Source of the DNA: Ctenosaura bakeri | Taxonomy: Eukaryota; Chordata; Lepidosauria; Squamata; Iguanidae | Reading direction: 5' to 3' | Assembly (NCBI GenBank): GCA_948474755.1 | Contig: CAOLHI010001660.1 | Location: 1 to 64,000, forward strand | DNA: 64,000 nucleotides | Shown here: in pieces, positions 27,797-39,654 of the stretch | Layout: each line of letters starts with the position of its first letter | How positions within the stretch are numbered: the first letter of the stretch is position 1 | Position numbers and translations under genes: made by a program | Notes under the pieces: model-generated | Told to the model about the DNA's origin: nothing | Database searches by the model: none | Seen by the model: only the letters and a program-made list of their open reading frames with translations

Positions 27797-28103
27797 TGTT
27801 GCTGCTGCTGCTATTGTTGTGTGCCCTCAAGTCATTTTTGACTTATGGCAACCATAACATAAACCTGTCATGGATTTTTTAAATTTTTGTTTGTTTGTTT
27901 GTTTCTTTCATTTTTATTGTTTTATTTCTGGGGCCAGATTTGTTCCGAGGGGTTTGTCGTTGTCTTCTTCTGAGGCTGTGACAGTGTGATTTGCCTGAGG
28001 TCACCCAGTGGGTTTCCAAGGCTGAGCAAGGATTTGAACTCTGGTCTCCAGAGTCCTGGTCTAACACTCAAACTATTACGCTACTACACCATCCTGGTTC
28101 TTT
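27797..28103 (-). mobile_element. BovB-tailed tRNA SINE with internal T-rich expansion
   Basis: A (GTTGCT)n-like tail, CCCTCAAGTCATTTTTGACT and AGGTCACCCAGTGGGTTTCC mark the SINE. A T-rich stretch at 27874-27930, including repeated GTTT units, lengthens the body relative to the other copies. The head ends near TACACCATCCTGGTTC. Confidence 0.8.
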
Positions 28104-28921
28104 AATGTAATGACCAGAAATCACTCTTGGTTTTCAGATGCTGACACTAGTAACACCTGTGAGGTTTTTGTTTTTCCAGCTCTTTCACACTATTAATGAA
28201 ATGCCATACAAGGGTGGTAGTGGGATTATGTTGCAGTGTTCATTTTGGGTGGAAAAATTAAAATAAAGGTCCGTTAGCATGCTAATATTTTTATTTAATG
28301 GGTATGCTATAAACCAGGGTGGGTAATTGCCAGGATTTAGAGAACCACATTGTCCCCCACTACAACAATCTAGGAGGCACCGTCACCTGTGTGTCAACCT
28401 CCCACCCAAAATGGGGGAGCTTTAAAATGGACACCAGTGCTTCTCAAGGGTGGAGATGCTGCTGCTGGCTATTATGCCACGCTTGGAATCATTTTAGCTC
28501 CAAGGCTAAAGCGGTCAGTAAAGGGTTTAGGGACAGCTGAATGTGCATTGAGGGGGAGGGGAAGAAATAACCAATCACTTTTTCATTACCACATGCTAGG
28601 GTAACTCATATACTTTCTTCTTGATCCAAGGTGTGGTGATCAACAGATTCTATGCATTCCAAGCACAAAATCTGATCTGCTTCTGGATCTGGAGACTACA
28701 AAATGATGGTCAGACATCAGTGATAATGAAGAAATAGTTATGTATTTCGCTTTGCAACCAGCAATGAGCTTTGCCTTCCATTTACAACTGCAAGGGACAA
28801 AGTAATATAGGTGCTGATATTCCACAGAAGCAGAGAAAAGGTGGCATTGGTTGCATAATCCAGTTTCATGAGAACAATAAATGTCACTTAATAACATTCA
28901 CATTTCCAGCCCCTGCAGCTA

Positions 28922-29212
<291 letters not shown>

Positions 29213-29494
29213 CTACGCAGACATGAAAAGTAGAAAAGATAAAATCAGAGGACTAAAGCAATATGAATCATGCGAGGATTAGCAGACAGTTACACACTAG
29301 AGTCTTCAGCTGCATTACAAGTAGTTACGGTACAATGGACCTGGGAAGTATATAAGCTTGGAGATATTTTACTTTAACTCCTAGCTTTAGTACATTCTCC
29401 CAAGGACAGATAAACCTAGTTTAAAGAAAAACCCAAGCTGAAGTCTCTGGAGTTGGCTGTCATCCTTAGTATGAACGTCTGAAAGTAGTCACAT

Positions 29495-30062
29495 GCTTAA
29501 AAAATTAATTATGGCAGCCAGATTGATTACAGATACAGCGAAGAGTGATCATATCACACCGCTATTAAAATCACTCCACTGGCTGCCAGTTAGCTTCTGG
29601 GCAGAGTACAAAGTGTTGGTTATTACCTTTAAAGCCCTACATGGTTTGGGTCCAAGTTACCTGCAGGATCACCTCCTCCCATACAATCTGCCCCATGAAC
29701 GCAGACCCTCTGGGGGCCATTTACTTAAGCCGGCCAGGACTAGACTGGCAACGGTCACCCAGAGAACCTCCTTGCTGGCCGCCCCTACACTGTGGAATGG
29801 GCTGCTGGAAGAAACTCAGGAGCAAAATGTTCTGCCTGAATCAAAAAACAAAACAAAAAACTAAAGACCTATCTCTTCCAGCAGGCCTACTCAGTCTATT
29901 TTTAATTATAGTGTATTTTAATAATGATATATTTGTACTTTAAATGGTTTTATGTATGTTTAGGGTGTGTTAACTTACCATGCATTTTAATTGTATTTTA
30001 ATTTATCCTGTACCCTGCCTCAAGCCTTGGGGAGAGGCAGGTATGAAATATTTATTTTTTTT
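29495..30062 (+). mobile_element. L2-clade LINE 3' end
   Basis: The plus strand encodes the C-terminal end of an L2-type reverse transcriptase: MAARLITDTAKSDHITPLLK, SLHWLPV, FKALHGLGPSYLQDHLLPY, then APTLWNGL. An A/T-rich 3' UTR follows, ending in CCTTGGGGAGAGGCAGGTAT and a T-rich tail. The frame is open for 123 codons, so this copy is moderately young. Confidence 0.75.
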
Positions 30063-32279
30063 AATATTATTAATGCCAGGAGTGTTGATCAATGTAATGT
30101 TATACCACTCTTCTCAGAATTAAACTCTGCAGAAGAGGATGACAATCTATAGCTCTCATGCACTGTCCCTCCATACCTCTCCTGTCACTGTAACTGCTGC
30201 AGCCGCCACCAACACAAGTGTGTCAGCAAGATTCAGCAACATTAGAAACAGAGTCCTTTCTTTTTTCCATCCTCTGCCTAAAAGGGAAGGACCTCAGGGC
30301 AGTCTGTAGGGCACTATGGCATTCTCCTTCATCAGAAAGAGTAGTGGTAGTTCAGCAGCAACTATGGGAAGAATTTCGACAGTTGCTGCTGAATTTTAGC
30401 AGTGACTGCAGAATTCTGCTGGCAGTCTGCCCCCCGCCCCAGTGAGTTGTGAAGCATCCAGTGCCCTCTCCACACACCACACAATTGCCCACGCCAACAT
30501 TTCTGTGCAGCAGTCTCAAGCAATCCCTAGAGCTACCTCTTAACCACTGACGTTCCTGCTACCAAGATTCTCTATAAAAACAAAGCAACTGCACTTAAAA
30601 CTCTTCCTTACAAAGATTCTTCTTCATGACATCTGTCATTATAAGTTACTGAAGAGAAATGACATGGCAGTGAGACCAATATGCCATGACTCAAATACAC
30701 ATTTCCACATGATAGTAAAAGCACGCAGAAACTCCTAATAGGTTTGAGAAGCATTGTGAAAAAGTACAATGTGCAATTTCCAATTTAACAAACAGTGAAG
30801 CCTCTTTCCATCTTGCCTCAGTTTGCAGAACAGCAGCAGGTGCACAGCAGAAAACTAAAGCCAAAAAAACAAGGTCAGTATTTTCTGTTCTAACCTTTTC
30901 AGTCCTAACACACCAGTCATTTCATCCCTACTTCTTAGTATAAAAACTTTTTAAAGTTTTGAAAAGGAAAAATGAGGGGAACAAAGCTAGTGTTTAACAG
31001 ACATTGGAAGATCAACATGGCATCATGGGCAACCTGCAAGAACTACTACAGTCTGGTTGATCTGGAAGCACAGCTTCAAATTCAAGTGGTCTAGGCAAGA
31101 CAGTTTGCAGATTCTAAGTTTCAGATAACAAGTAGTATTACACTCACAGGCCTTCCACTTTAAACAAGAACATGGAACAAAATATAGCGGCTAAAACTGA
31201 AAATGTTTATCAGTATCAACTACAATAGCAAATGCCATTTATGCATACCCTTTCAGACATCACAAAACAAATACAGAATAAGGTCACTGCCAATGAGAAT
31301 TCATAGCTGAGGGTCACCAAACATACAGCACTAACATTTAAATACGTTTATCTAGTAATGATAGATAGACAAAAATCTGGTAATCTTTGTTTTCAGTGTC
31401 TTAGACAAACCTTTTAGCAATTAAGTCAATACTAACTGTGAACCTTGATTTTGGTGTGGATTCCACCCAAATATTTGAGTAATTTAGTATAGTTTTATAG
31501 AACATAATGCATTGTAGATCTTCAGCTTCATATAAAATAGTGAAACTACACAGTGTGTCAGATAAAATTCTTTTTGTCTCATATCTTTGCTCCAGCACTG
31601 AAGATGACAAGAGACTAAATTGAGCTCTTGTGAATGCATACCTATCATTAAAATTAAAAATACCTTTAAAATATACAGGTAAATTATAGGGCAAACTACA
31701 AAGTTTTTATAGATTGAGGTTATTTTTTCCAGCAGAAACAGTGGCAGTATCAAACTATCTACTCTCTCTTCTGTTTCATTTATAATTTGTTATGAAAAAC
31801 AATGCTTGGAGTTTTCAGATTTGGTTAGTGGAGCAGATGATACGTAGTTACATTTAGGATGAACAGTCAATGTACCCATTCTAAGAGCTGGAACACAGAA
31901 CATTATATCATTACTAAGATTACTCTAGCCTTCCTACAGATTTGCACACTGTCCTTTCTCCATTCTTCCACTAGTGTAGCCAGGAAGATAAAATTGGAAC
32001 ATCTGTTCCTGCTCAAGATTAAACACAGGTTACCACCTCACTTAAACCTTGAACTGTGGTTGATCTTAACTACAGCTAGTGAAAGCAAGCCCACTTCACA
32101 AACTATCCTCTGGAAGTTGGCTTGTTTTCACAAACCATAGTTAGCACTAACCACCTTGTTGAACTTCAGACAAGACAGCTAGCTGTGATTAATCTAAAAC
32201 AGAAGCAATTTTATGAAAACTTATTGTTGCCAAGCAGGAATAGGGAACAGCAAAGACACAAGCCTTGATGGATGCTGCT

Positions 32280-32440
32280 AAACTAGCTTTTTCAAACCTG
32301 GCTTCCTCCAGATATTTTGGACTACCAATTGCATTATACCCAAATATTGGCTATGTTGACTGGGCTGTCTGGAAGTTTCTGGAGAGAACCACACTGTGGA
32401 AAGCTGGACCAAACTATGGCTTACTGTTAGAATTTATTTA
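32280..32440. mobile_element. hAT-like foldback MITE, degraded
   Basis: CTGGCTTCCTCCAGATATTT, the core AAATATTGGCTATGTTGACT and AACCACACTGTGGAAAGC follow the MITE order used by other copies, with heavy divergence in the right arm. Confidence 0.4.
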
Positions 32441-32690
32441 TATAGCACCACATGAGTGGTTCACAACTATTAATTGTATGAATGGTTTACTGCCCTCAGA
32501 ACATACAATCTTAAAAAAAATGACACACAAAAAAAAGAGATAGCATTAGGGAAGAGGAGTAAGTCCAGCCAATTCTGGCTGCTGTTTTCTCCTTTCAGGT
32601 CTCTCAACAAGGCATGATGGAGTTGTGCCTGACTCTCTCTCTCTCTCTGCCTAGACATCATAGCAGTAATACTTGGGGTGAAGGAAGGGC

Positions 32691-32860
32691 ATTTCCACAC
32701 TAGACTGTTATAGTGCTATTATTCCATTTTCAACATCCTATGGAATCCTGAAGTTTGCAGTTTAGAGAGGGGCCTCCAAGGACCCTCTCTAAACTGCAAA
32801 CTCCAGAATTCCATAGGATGTTGAAAGTGGAATAATGGCACTATAATATAGTGTGGAAAT
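32691..32860. mobile_element. Near-perfect 170-bp hairpin (foldback MITE)
   Basis: Left arm 32691-32771 and right arm 32783-32860 are inverted copies at roughly 90% identity over about 78-81 bp, with a loop near 11 nt. Arm landmarks are ATTTCCACACTAGACTG, CATCCTATGGAATCCTGAAG and GCAGTTTAGAGAGGG. Relatives lie at 53455-53668, 10515-10710, 49905-50025 and inside the Helitron at 57358-57432, so it is a mobile family. Confidence 0.85.
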
Positions 32861-33629
32861 GGCTGAAGACCCGTTCCTCAGCTGGTGGGCCTAGACTGAT
32901 GGATGTGGGAAACTAAATTGATAGTTTGCAGCCTCTACTGTGTTTTTTCCACTATGCTGTGCTAACTAACAGCACAGGTGGGCTTTTTTTGAAGGCTGCC
33001 TCTGACCAGAGAAGTAAATATGTCTCAAATTCTTTTAGAAAAATGGCAGATGAATAGTTTTCAGAATTTTAATGAATAGGATAGAATTAGAAGTAGGACA
33101 ATATATCAGCTACAATTGTACTCATTGTAAAGCTCTATTTATAAATACGACTATTTCTCAGTTCCTTGGTGTTAGCAATAAAAATAAATGCCAAAATTTT
33201 AGGTGACTAATGGAAACCATTCATTTCTGTCACACAATGTAATGAGGTCCATTGTACCTGTGATAACAGAATGATAATGGACCAGGAGTATTGTTGCCAA
33301 GCAACCAGGGATACACTATAGGATTTTTAATTACATTTGCTTAATTAGTTATGGATGAAAGAGCACTTCTGCACACAATTTTAAGCCCCTCGTGCCCTAC
33401 TCATTTCTCCTTTTGACAAATCAAACTCATGTTACAAGGAAACCACTGCATTTGCCCATATTTTGGGATGGTTTTTAGCAATTTCTATGAAAATTAGCCC
33501 CAATTATTTTCCTTTAGGGAAGCTAAGGGGCTGGATGGGGGCTCTGCAGGAGGGTTACCAGAGTGAAAACTAGAAAGGGCTCCTGTATTTATAATGGTAG
33601 TGCAGAAGAGGGAATTTCAGCAGGTGTTC

Positions 33630-33922
33630 ATAGAATCATAGAGTTGGAAGAGACCCCAAGGGCCATCCAGTCCAACCCCCTGCTGTGCAGGTACACCCAT
33701 CAAAGCATTCCGAACAGATGGTCATCCAGCCTCTGCTTAAAAACCTCCAAAGAAGGAGACTCCACCACACTCCGAGGCAGCACATTCCACTGCTGGACAG
33801 CTCTGATCATCAGGAAGTTCTTCCTGATGTTCAAGTGGAATCTCCTTTCCCGCAGCTTGAATCCATTGCTCCTTGTCCTAGTCTCTGGAGCAGCGTAAAA
33901 CAAGCCTGCTCCCTCCTCGACA
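33630..33922 (-). mobile_element. CR1 3' end nested in a MITE
   Basis: It starts at low coordinate with ATAGAATCATAGAGTTGGAA (reverse of the CR1 tail) and the inverse of GGTTGGACTGGATGGCC. On the minus strand it encodes [15 protein letters not shown] and LNIRKNFLMIRAVQQWN of the CR1 polyprotein end. It stops abruptly at MITE sequence on both sides. Confidence 0.85.
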
Positions 33923-34004
33923 TGACAAGACATCCCTTGTTCCTTGTTATTTGGTTGTGGGACAAGCAGCACCTGCTGAAATGCTCTGTTGTAGATATTC
34001 ATTG

Positions 34005-34605
34005 TGTTGGAAAATTTCAGCATTCCCTCTCCCCTCTCCACTTGTTCTAGGGCAAGTAGGGCTTAGCATAGAGTTTCAATTTCCTTTGCATGACAAAGTC
34101 TTCCCCTTTCTCACCTAAAGTCCCACCACTTGCTCCTATGTTATTTAAATGCATGGCTATAAAGACCTTTGGTATCCAGGAAACAAGATCATGTGGTCCA
34201 AGACAGTTCCTAGGGTCATCAGCCTTATAAAAGACCTCACTTTTCAGACCTCTCTCTCTCCTTCGCCAATTGTCGCTTCTACTACCACTCTCTGACCATG
34301 CTTCATATCTCCACCAAGAAGATGGTGAGTCAAGAATGAAGCTACTGTCTTACCTTATCTATCTGTTAGCTAGTTAAGATCCAGGCTCCCCTGTGTATAT
34401 GTAATTATAAAAACCATTAGTAACCTGAAACTTCTTGCTGTGTTTTGCTTTCATAGTTTCAGCTCAGGGAAGCAACACAGAGGTTGCAGCACGCTTTTTC
34501 CACTACTCTGCAAAAAAAAAAAAAAAAGACTGATTCCCAACAGTTTTAGCTTTCATAGAGTTTCCCACAAAGGGCTAACATCCCGGGAAACTTTAACTCC
34601 CAACA
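34005..34605. mobile_element. Solo LTR of an LTR retrotransposon or endogenous retrovirus
   Basis: A 601-bp segment begins TGTTGG and ends CCAACA, the inverted TG...CA ends of an LTR. It is flanked by CATTG (34000-34004) and CATTA (34606-34610), a 5-bp target duplication with one mismatch. It sits inside a MITE whose sequence resumes afterwards. A TATAAAAG box at 34226-34233 could be the LTR promoter on the plus strand. No coding remnants are present, as expected after LTR-LTR recombination. The family is not identified. Confidence 0.7.
34226..34233 (+). promoter_or_regulatory. TATA box of the solo LTR
   Basis: TATAAAAG, followed about 25 nt later by a pyrimidine-rich CTCTCTCTC stretch that could serve as initiator. 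It is placed about 220 bp into the LTR, a normal U3/R arrangement. Activity is not known. Confidence 0.45.
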
Positions 34606-35432
34606 CATTAAAGGTACAAGAGGCCTCCCTAGTTTTCACTCTCTCAACCCAAGTCTCCAGTGAGGCTCAGGGGCCACTCCAGTCTACAAAAAGACTAAGC
34701 TATAATATGTCCTGGCAATACTGTTTTCTATTAGAAGGGGGTTGTTTTTATATATAGGAGCTTTCAGTCATGTAGGTTAATAGCACAGGAGTGAGGAATC
34801 TGTTTCCCAATTACTATGTGTGGTCTTTGACCTACCTTTGTGAGCCTGACATCACTCTTTTGGTCAGATCCTAACCACTGCTGGAATGCAGACTCTGACA
34901 AATTTTAACTGACATAATGAAGACTTTGACATTAAAAAGGACCAGCACCCCTGCATAAGAGAAACAGCTTAGGCCTGAAGTGAACAGAAGGCCCCCCCTT
35001 TCAGTTATTTTTGGAAACAGGTGCTCATTTTTCATATTTAAATCAATGTCAGAGCAGTTGGTAATAATTCCATTTCTGCCAAGTGAAGGCACCATCAACA
35101 ACTTGCCACTGTCATCAGCTATGTGGTTTCAATTATGTATGGACATCATGCATCAATTCTCTTTGAGCTCTTCACAAAGGCCTGAGGGTCTTTGCAAGAG
35201 TTCTCCAAAAGAAGGCAAAGAACAACCTGCTATCACATATGGACAAACATCTCATCCCAATTTAACCTAAGGCACTGTTTGTGAAACAGATGGTTTGCTT
35301 TAGAAGTAAAAAACAAGAGACAATCCTTGAAGTGATTAGATAAAGCAAAGGCACAGGCTATAAGTTGTAAACACAAAGGAGAGCCATTCTGTTGTAACAT
35401 TGTATCTCACATTTACCTCTTCATTTATCAAT

Positions 35433-35480
35433 AAATTGATTTACTTAATTTATATCCCATTTTTCTTCCAAAACAGAAGC
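35433..35480 (-). repeat. L2-type 3' tail fragment, inverted
   Basis: GATTTACTTAATTTATATCC and CATTTTTCTTCCAAAACAG are the reverse complement of the gggatataaat-type tail of L2-mobilised elements. It lies 100 nt from exon 7. Confidence 0.4.
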
Positions 35481-35580
35481 CAAAGTAGATTTATATATTC
35501 ATTCGTTCATTCACTCAACAATGAAAAGGATTCAAAGAAAATATATCATCAGCTATTGAAAAAAATACATTCTACTTTAC

Positions 35581-35641
35581 CTCTACCACAGTGGTTCTGG
35601 CAGCTTTACACATGGGCTGGTTAAAATTTCTTGCAGTTTTC
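35581..35641 (-). CDS. OXCT1: OXCT1 exon 7: domain A, short exon
   Basis: 61 nt: the last base of Arg224, then 20 codons (residues 225-244) reading KTARNFNQPMCKAARTTVVE. The acceptor is GATAG and the donor GAG|GTAAAG. It joins exon 6 in frame, with AG plus G giving Arg. NFN.PMCKAA is the family motif. The stretch is too short to show as a standalone open frame and was placed from its splice sites and phase. Confidence 0.93.
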
Positions 35642-36535
35642 CTATCAGAGAAAGAGAAAGTATGTGCAACAGATAAACTGTCTGCAAATTAAAGATGGTA
35701 TGAGACTATGTGCATTTAGACTGCTAGAAAATATGGCTGTGATAGGAGCAAAAAGCACTGTGTCTAGCAAACAGGATGCAGAGAGCTATCAGCAGAGTGT
35801 TCATGTTCCATATTTTTAAAGATCTTTCTGTACTTGTAATAGGTTTAAGGACCATATTTAAGTTACAAATTACAAAGTCTGTCATGCAGTATATATGTAG
35901 TTTTGAGATAAGTGCTTGAAAATAAAAGAAACAAAAAAAAATCTAAGAGTGCATCTCTACATATTTCTCCCCAGGAAGATAACTTCCATTAGCTTACTGA
36001 GGCTTACTGCCAGATACATAACACTGTAGTCTAAAGTTCCCCAAGGATTCACTGAATTAGGTAGGTTAGATTTCATGATTTAGGGAGATGTCCATGCCAC
36101 AGATCAGAAAATAACTTCAACCTGTGATGCAGAAGAGCAAGAGATAGAAACTGAAGGAGCAATCCATTGCTTTCTGGACCAGATGACTCCCACAAGAAAA
36201 TACAAAGCGCATGCCAAATAATTTTTTTTTTTTTGCGCATACATATACTAAAATGAGAGATGTATTTCTTTTCTATGAAAGAAATAACACGACTTGGAGG
36301 GAAAACAAAAACCATGCAATATCTTTGCTTGCAGGCTTTCTTTCAGCTTCCTCACTAGATCTATTGTTTACTCATTAACTGCATTTATTTCTCACCTTTC
36401 TTCCATAAGGGAGTTGTGGGCAGTGCACACAAGGATTCTAGGTAGTCTCCTCTCTGTGTACTAAAAAGAACTTTATCTGCTTGGCTTTTTCAACAGTACT
36501 ACATCAGTTAAATTAAAACGGAAAAAAGATGAACT

Positions 36536-36920
36536 GGAATCCCTTCAGAAGAGGACAATGAACATGGCCAGTGGGACAGAAAACAAGCTCTCTGAGAAAA
36601 GGTCGATGCAACTGTGCAGAGAAGAAAGACTGAGAGTTGTGACAGAATTCTTCAAAGTCTGTACTTGAAGTACGTAAAATAAAATAGCAGGCCTGTTCTC
36701 TGCTGTCCCAAACATCAGGATTAGATCTAATAGACGTACATTACAGGATGGCATTATTTATTTGAACATTAAGTAGAACTTCATTTTGCAGACAGGTGGC
36801 AAACTCTCTTTTGCTGGTCATCAACCATCTGTTAGGGATTCTCTCCTTCTGGACTGAGCAGCAGACTGGACTACAGAACCTGCACTGCCCCCTCCAACTT
36901 TGGGATTTTATTATTCTGTG
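36536..36920 (+). mobile_element. Degraded CR1-type LINE fragment
   Basis: CAGAAGAGGACAATGAACAT, then AATAGCAGGCCTGTTCTCTG, AACATTAAGTAGAACTTC, GGTCATCAACCATCTGTTAG and a final TTCTGTG follow the order of a CR1 3' end at low identity. It is clearly older than the copies at 33630 and 60673. Confidence 0.55.
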
Positions 36921-37194
36921 TGGACCTTCCAATGTTATGGCAATTGCTCCACTTTGCCCAAAATCTGGAAAATTTTACTTTTCTAAGAACTTAAGCTACC
37001 AGTCCCTGCCAACCTTACTGGAGGCCACCTTGCAACTACCATTAGTTTCCCTAATCTTTGGATCATAATCCTGGATTTTAGTTTGTGTGAGACAACATCA
37101 ATCAGTTATACATAATAATTGTTTTTCCTTTTCATCTGCACTGAATGCAGTTCCCAGTCTATTTTAATCTTTTTAAACAGATTTTTCAAGTTCT

Positions 37195-37372
37195 TTTTCA
37201 TCTTTTAACCTTTTTTAAATTTATTAAAGTGCTCAATAGGTTTTTAGACTATTTAAATTATTTTATTGCTTTATATTGTTTAACGTATTAGTATTAATTT
37301 CATTGGCAAGCTCTCCTGAGATTTTTTAATATAGAGGGGTGTAGAAATACATTAATAAATGAATTAAGTAAT
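37195..37372 (+). mobile_element. L2-type LINE 3' UTR and tail
   Basis: TTTTTTAAATTTATTAAAGT through ATTGGCAAGCTCTCCTGAG to AGAGGGGTGTAGAAATAC and TTAATAAATGAAT resembles the 3' end of L2-like LINEs (giving ..ggcggtatagaaatttaataaataa). Confidence 0.5.
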
Positions 37373-38937
37373 CAACAGGACTGTAGTTATAAGAACAACT
37401 CTCCTTGTATCATTGGCATAATTATTTTTGAACAGCTTTTCTGTTTGCTTCTTTGAATCTTAACCTCTTTCAGTCTCGGCATCTAAACAATGTTATAATA
37501 AGTTAGTTTTTATCAATTTTATGCATGGCATTTGTATAAACATAGATTTTTCTGACACCATGCTTCTAATGATGGTATAAGCCTCTGAGGCCAAAATTCA
37601 ATACTAATTGGATAAATGAATGTTATTTTTCTAGATATTTCTATCTATTTTCAGCATCTCATGCAACTTAATATACTTTGATTTTGATGTTCTACTGCCC
37701 CCTCCTGGTTATGTTTGTTTTGTAAATCCATGCAATTAGCACAAGTTGTACTAACAAGTAATGGATGATCCAATTTAATATACCGGTATCAAAATTCCAA
37801 CACTGACTTTTCACCCATGCTTGTATCACATCACCTTCACAGGCCCAGAAGACTTTAGGATTGGTTGTGTTTTCCAGTAACTGTCATTGGCAATAACATT
37901 TGGAATCTACTGCTTGAAAAAATCAAAAGGCCACTTCAAGAAGACTTGAAGAAATCTTCTTCCTTTCATGTTCAAAAATACATAAACTCACTCCTTTCCT
38001 GCCCCACTAATTGCTTCTAAAATATTTTCAAACAAAACCAGCAGCCTGATATTAACCTCTCTCTCCACCCCACAAACACACATATACACAAATGGATTAA
38101 TATGGCTGCATGTGGCAGTACATCCCATAAATGGAGGTTAATCAAAATAGTCCTGTAGCTAAACTCAGTAATGTCAGATTTTGAACCAGGAAATCTCAAA
38201 GAGTGTGTCTGAGACTTAACCTAGCACTGGATTGTGTTCATCAGATACCAGAGTCCACTTTGTGAACAGAAAGGCAGTAAGAGATCCTAAGAGTGGCAGG
38301 CACAATTGAGTTCCAGCATAAGTATCACAGTGTGATCGTCCACCCTTACTTGATCAACAAAGCAATGCCTGTCCCATACCTCACTCCAGCTCCAGTAGCC
38401 AACTGCAAGGGCTCTGGAATGGAGAACAGCAGAGTGGGACTACAGCTGAATGGAAGAACACAGGCTTTGCTTTTAGATTTCAAAGTCTGCCTTTGAGTTT
38501 TGAAGTTCAATCCCTGTAGCCTAAGACAGGGCTGGGAAAGATTCCTGTCTGAAACCTGGAGAGCAGCTATCACTCTGTGTAGACTACTTAAGCAGATTCA
38601 CAGACTGACTTAGTGTAATACAGCTTCCTATTGCAAACTGAAGAGTTTGGGTCATTCACTTTCTTGGTCTAACCAATACAGACAGTGACCTGCCCTGATG
38701 CCTTTCAAACTATCAAGAGCAACAGCTTTCAACACGTTGCATCTTCAAGTAATCCCCTCTGCATCATCTTGCTTCTGGAGACATGGCCCTTGAATCTGCC
38801 ACAGGACTTATGTTTTGCTTCAAAAAAGTCTGTGAAGGGCTTAACAACACACAGTCCATTGTTGCAAGTCCCATAGCTCCTCTATCTCCCGATGATGACA
38901 AGCTGCGCCATCAAGAAGTGAAAGCAATGTTACAGGA

Positions 38938-38939
38938 AA

Positions 38940-38991
<52 letters not shown>

Positions 38992-39003
38992 AAAAAAGAA
39001 AGA
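38938..39003 (+). repeat. (GAAA)n microsatellite
   Basis: About fifteen GAAA units, nearly perfect, inside a longer purine run. Purine strand on the plus strand, pyrimidine strand in the OXCT1 transcript. Confidence 0.95.
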
Positions 39004-39547
39004 GGAAGGGAAGGGAACCATCTTTTTCCTTTTCAAAGAAGAAGACACTCTGCCTTGTGCATGGGTAGAGATCTTTGGTGCAGGAAAGCACCTTTTCACA
39101 CCATAAAGTACTGCTGCAGCTGTCCCCAAATTCTGATAGTGGCAGCAACATCAATGTCATCAGTGCATCAGCAGCTATGTCTATCTCGGGCATGGAGGCA
39201 GCCTCCCAGCCCCCAAACCTGCGAAACACTATTCTAAGGTACACCACTGCTTGTTTTTTCTGTATCTGTTTTTTAAGTCTTTTACCACCCTTATAGTTTT
39301 TTTCTGATTTAAGAAAATTAAAATTAAAAATGCTCAGACCAAGTAGACTTCCACGTAAGGTGCAAACCAACATAGACTAAGAAGACTCCCTGGAACTACA
39401 TTCTTCAAGTCAGTATCAGTGATGTAACAGCAATGGCTCAACATCACTGAACTTCTCATCCAGTACTTCCCAAATAAACTTTCAGGAAACTCACACATTT
39501 CCTGGGGATTTTTTTTTAAATCAACTGTACCTACAGATATACTATAC

Positions 39548-39654
39548 CTGAAGATAATATTTCCAGCACGATCAGACTTCCATGCCTTCACCAGTGCAAA
39601 ATCTCCTGTTATTGACTTTTCCATAATATAGTGTCGACCATCAAACTCCTTCAC
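39548..39654 (-). CDS. OXCT1: OXCT1 exon 6: domain A
   Basis: 107 nt: 35 codons (residues 189-223) plus two bases of Arg224, completed in exon 7. It begins [19 protein letters not shown] and continues [16 protein letters not shown]. The family hallmarks TGDFA and [10 protein letters not shown] are intact, and Gly219, recalled as a disease position in humans, is conserved. The acceptor is CTGCAG and the donor CAG|GTATAG, which fits the consensus less well than most donors in this gene. Confidence 0.95.

Larger units (their letters stand above)
33552..34650. mobile_element. Foldback MITE split by a CR1 and a solo LTR
   Basis: The left arm begins GGGTTACCAGAGTGAAAACT at 33552. The matching inverted right arm ends CTAGTTTTCACTCTCTCAACCC-like at 34650. 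Complete relatives of about 180 bp are at 44984-45167 and 48889-49066. Here the roughly 200 bp of MITE is in three pieces (33552-33629, 33923-34004, 34611-34650), separated by younger insertions. The first gap follows CAGCAGGTGTTC, and the second precedes ATTAAAGGTACAAG. Confidence 0.75.
29213..35580 (-). other. OXCT1: OXCT1 intron 7
   Basis: A 6,368-nt intron. It holds an L2-type LINE 3' end (29495-30062), a MITE remnant near 32280-32440, a long near-perfect hairpin (32691-32860) and a MITE split by a CR1 and a solo LTR (33552-34650). A degraded inverted repeat may lie near 32033-32155. I saw nothing recognisable at 30070-32030 and 34660-35430. Confidence 0.85.
35642..39547 (-). other. OXCT1: OXCT1 intron 6
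   Basis: A 3,906-nt intron with an old CR1-like copy (36536-36920), an L2-type tail (37195-37372) and a GAAA microsatellite (38938-39003). I saw nothing recognisable elsewhere; the low-complexity open frames across the GAAA run are not genes. Confidence 0.85.

Noticed and set aside
29493..29864. 123-codon plus-strand frame as a host gene
   Set aside because: HITPLLKSLHWLPV and FKALHGLGPSYL identify the L2-type LINE reverse-transcriptase C-terminus.
38783..39373. Lysine-rich and phenylalanine/serine-rich open frames over 100 codons
   Set aside because: They are translations of the GAAA microsatellite and flanks; no family resemblance.
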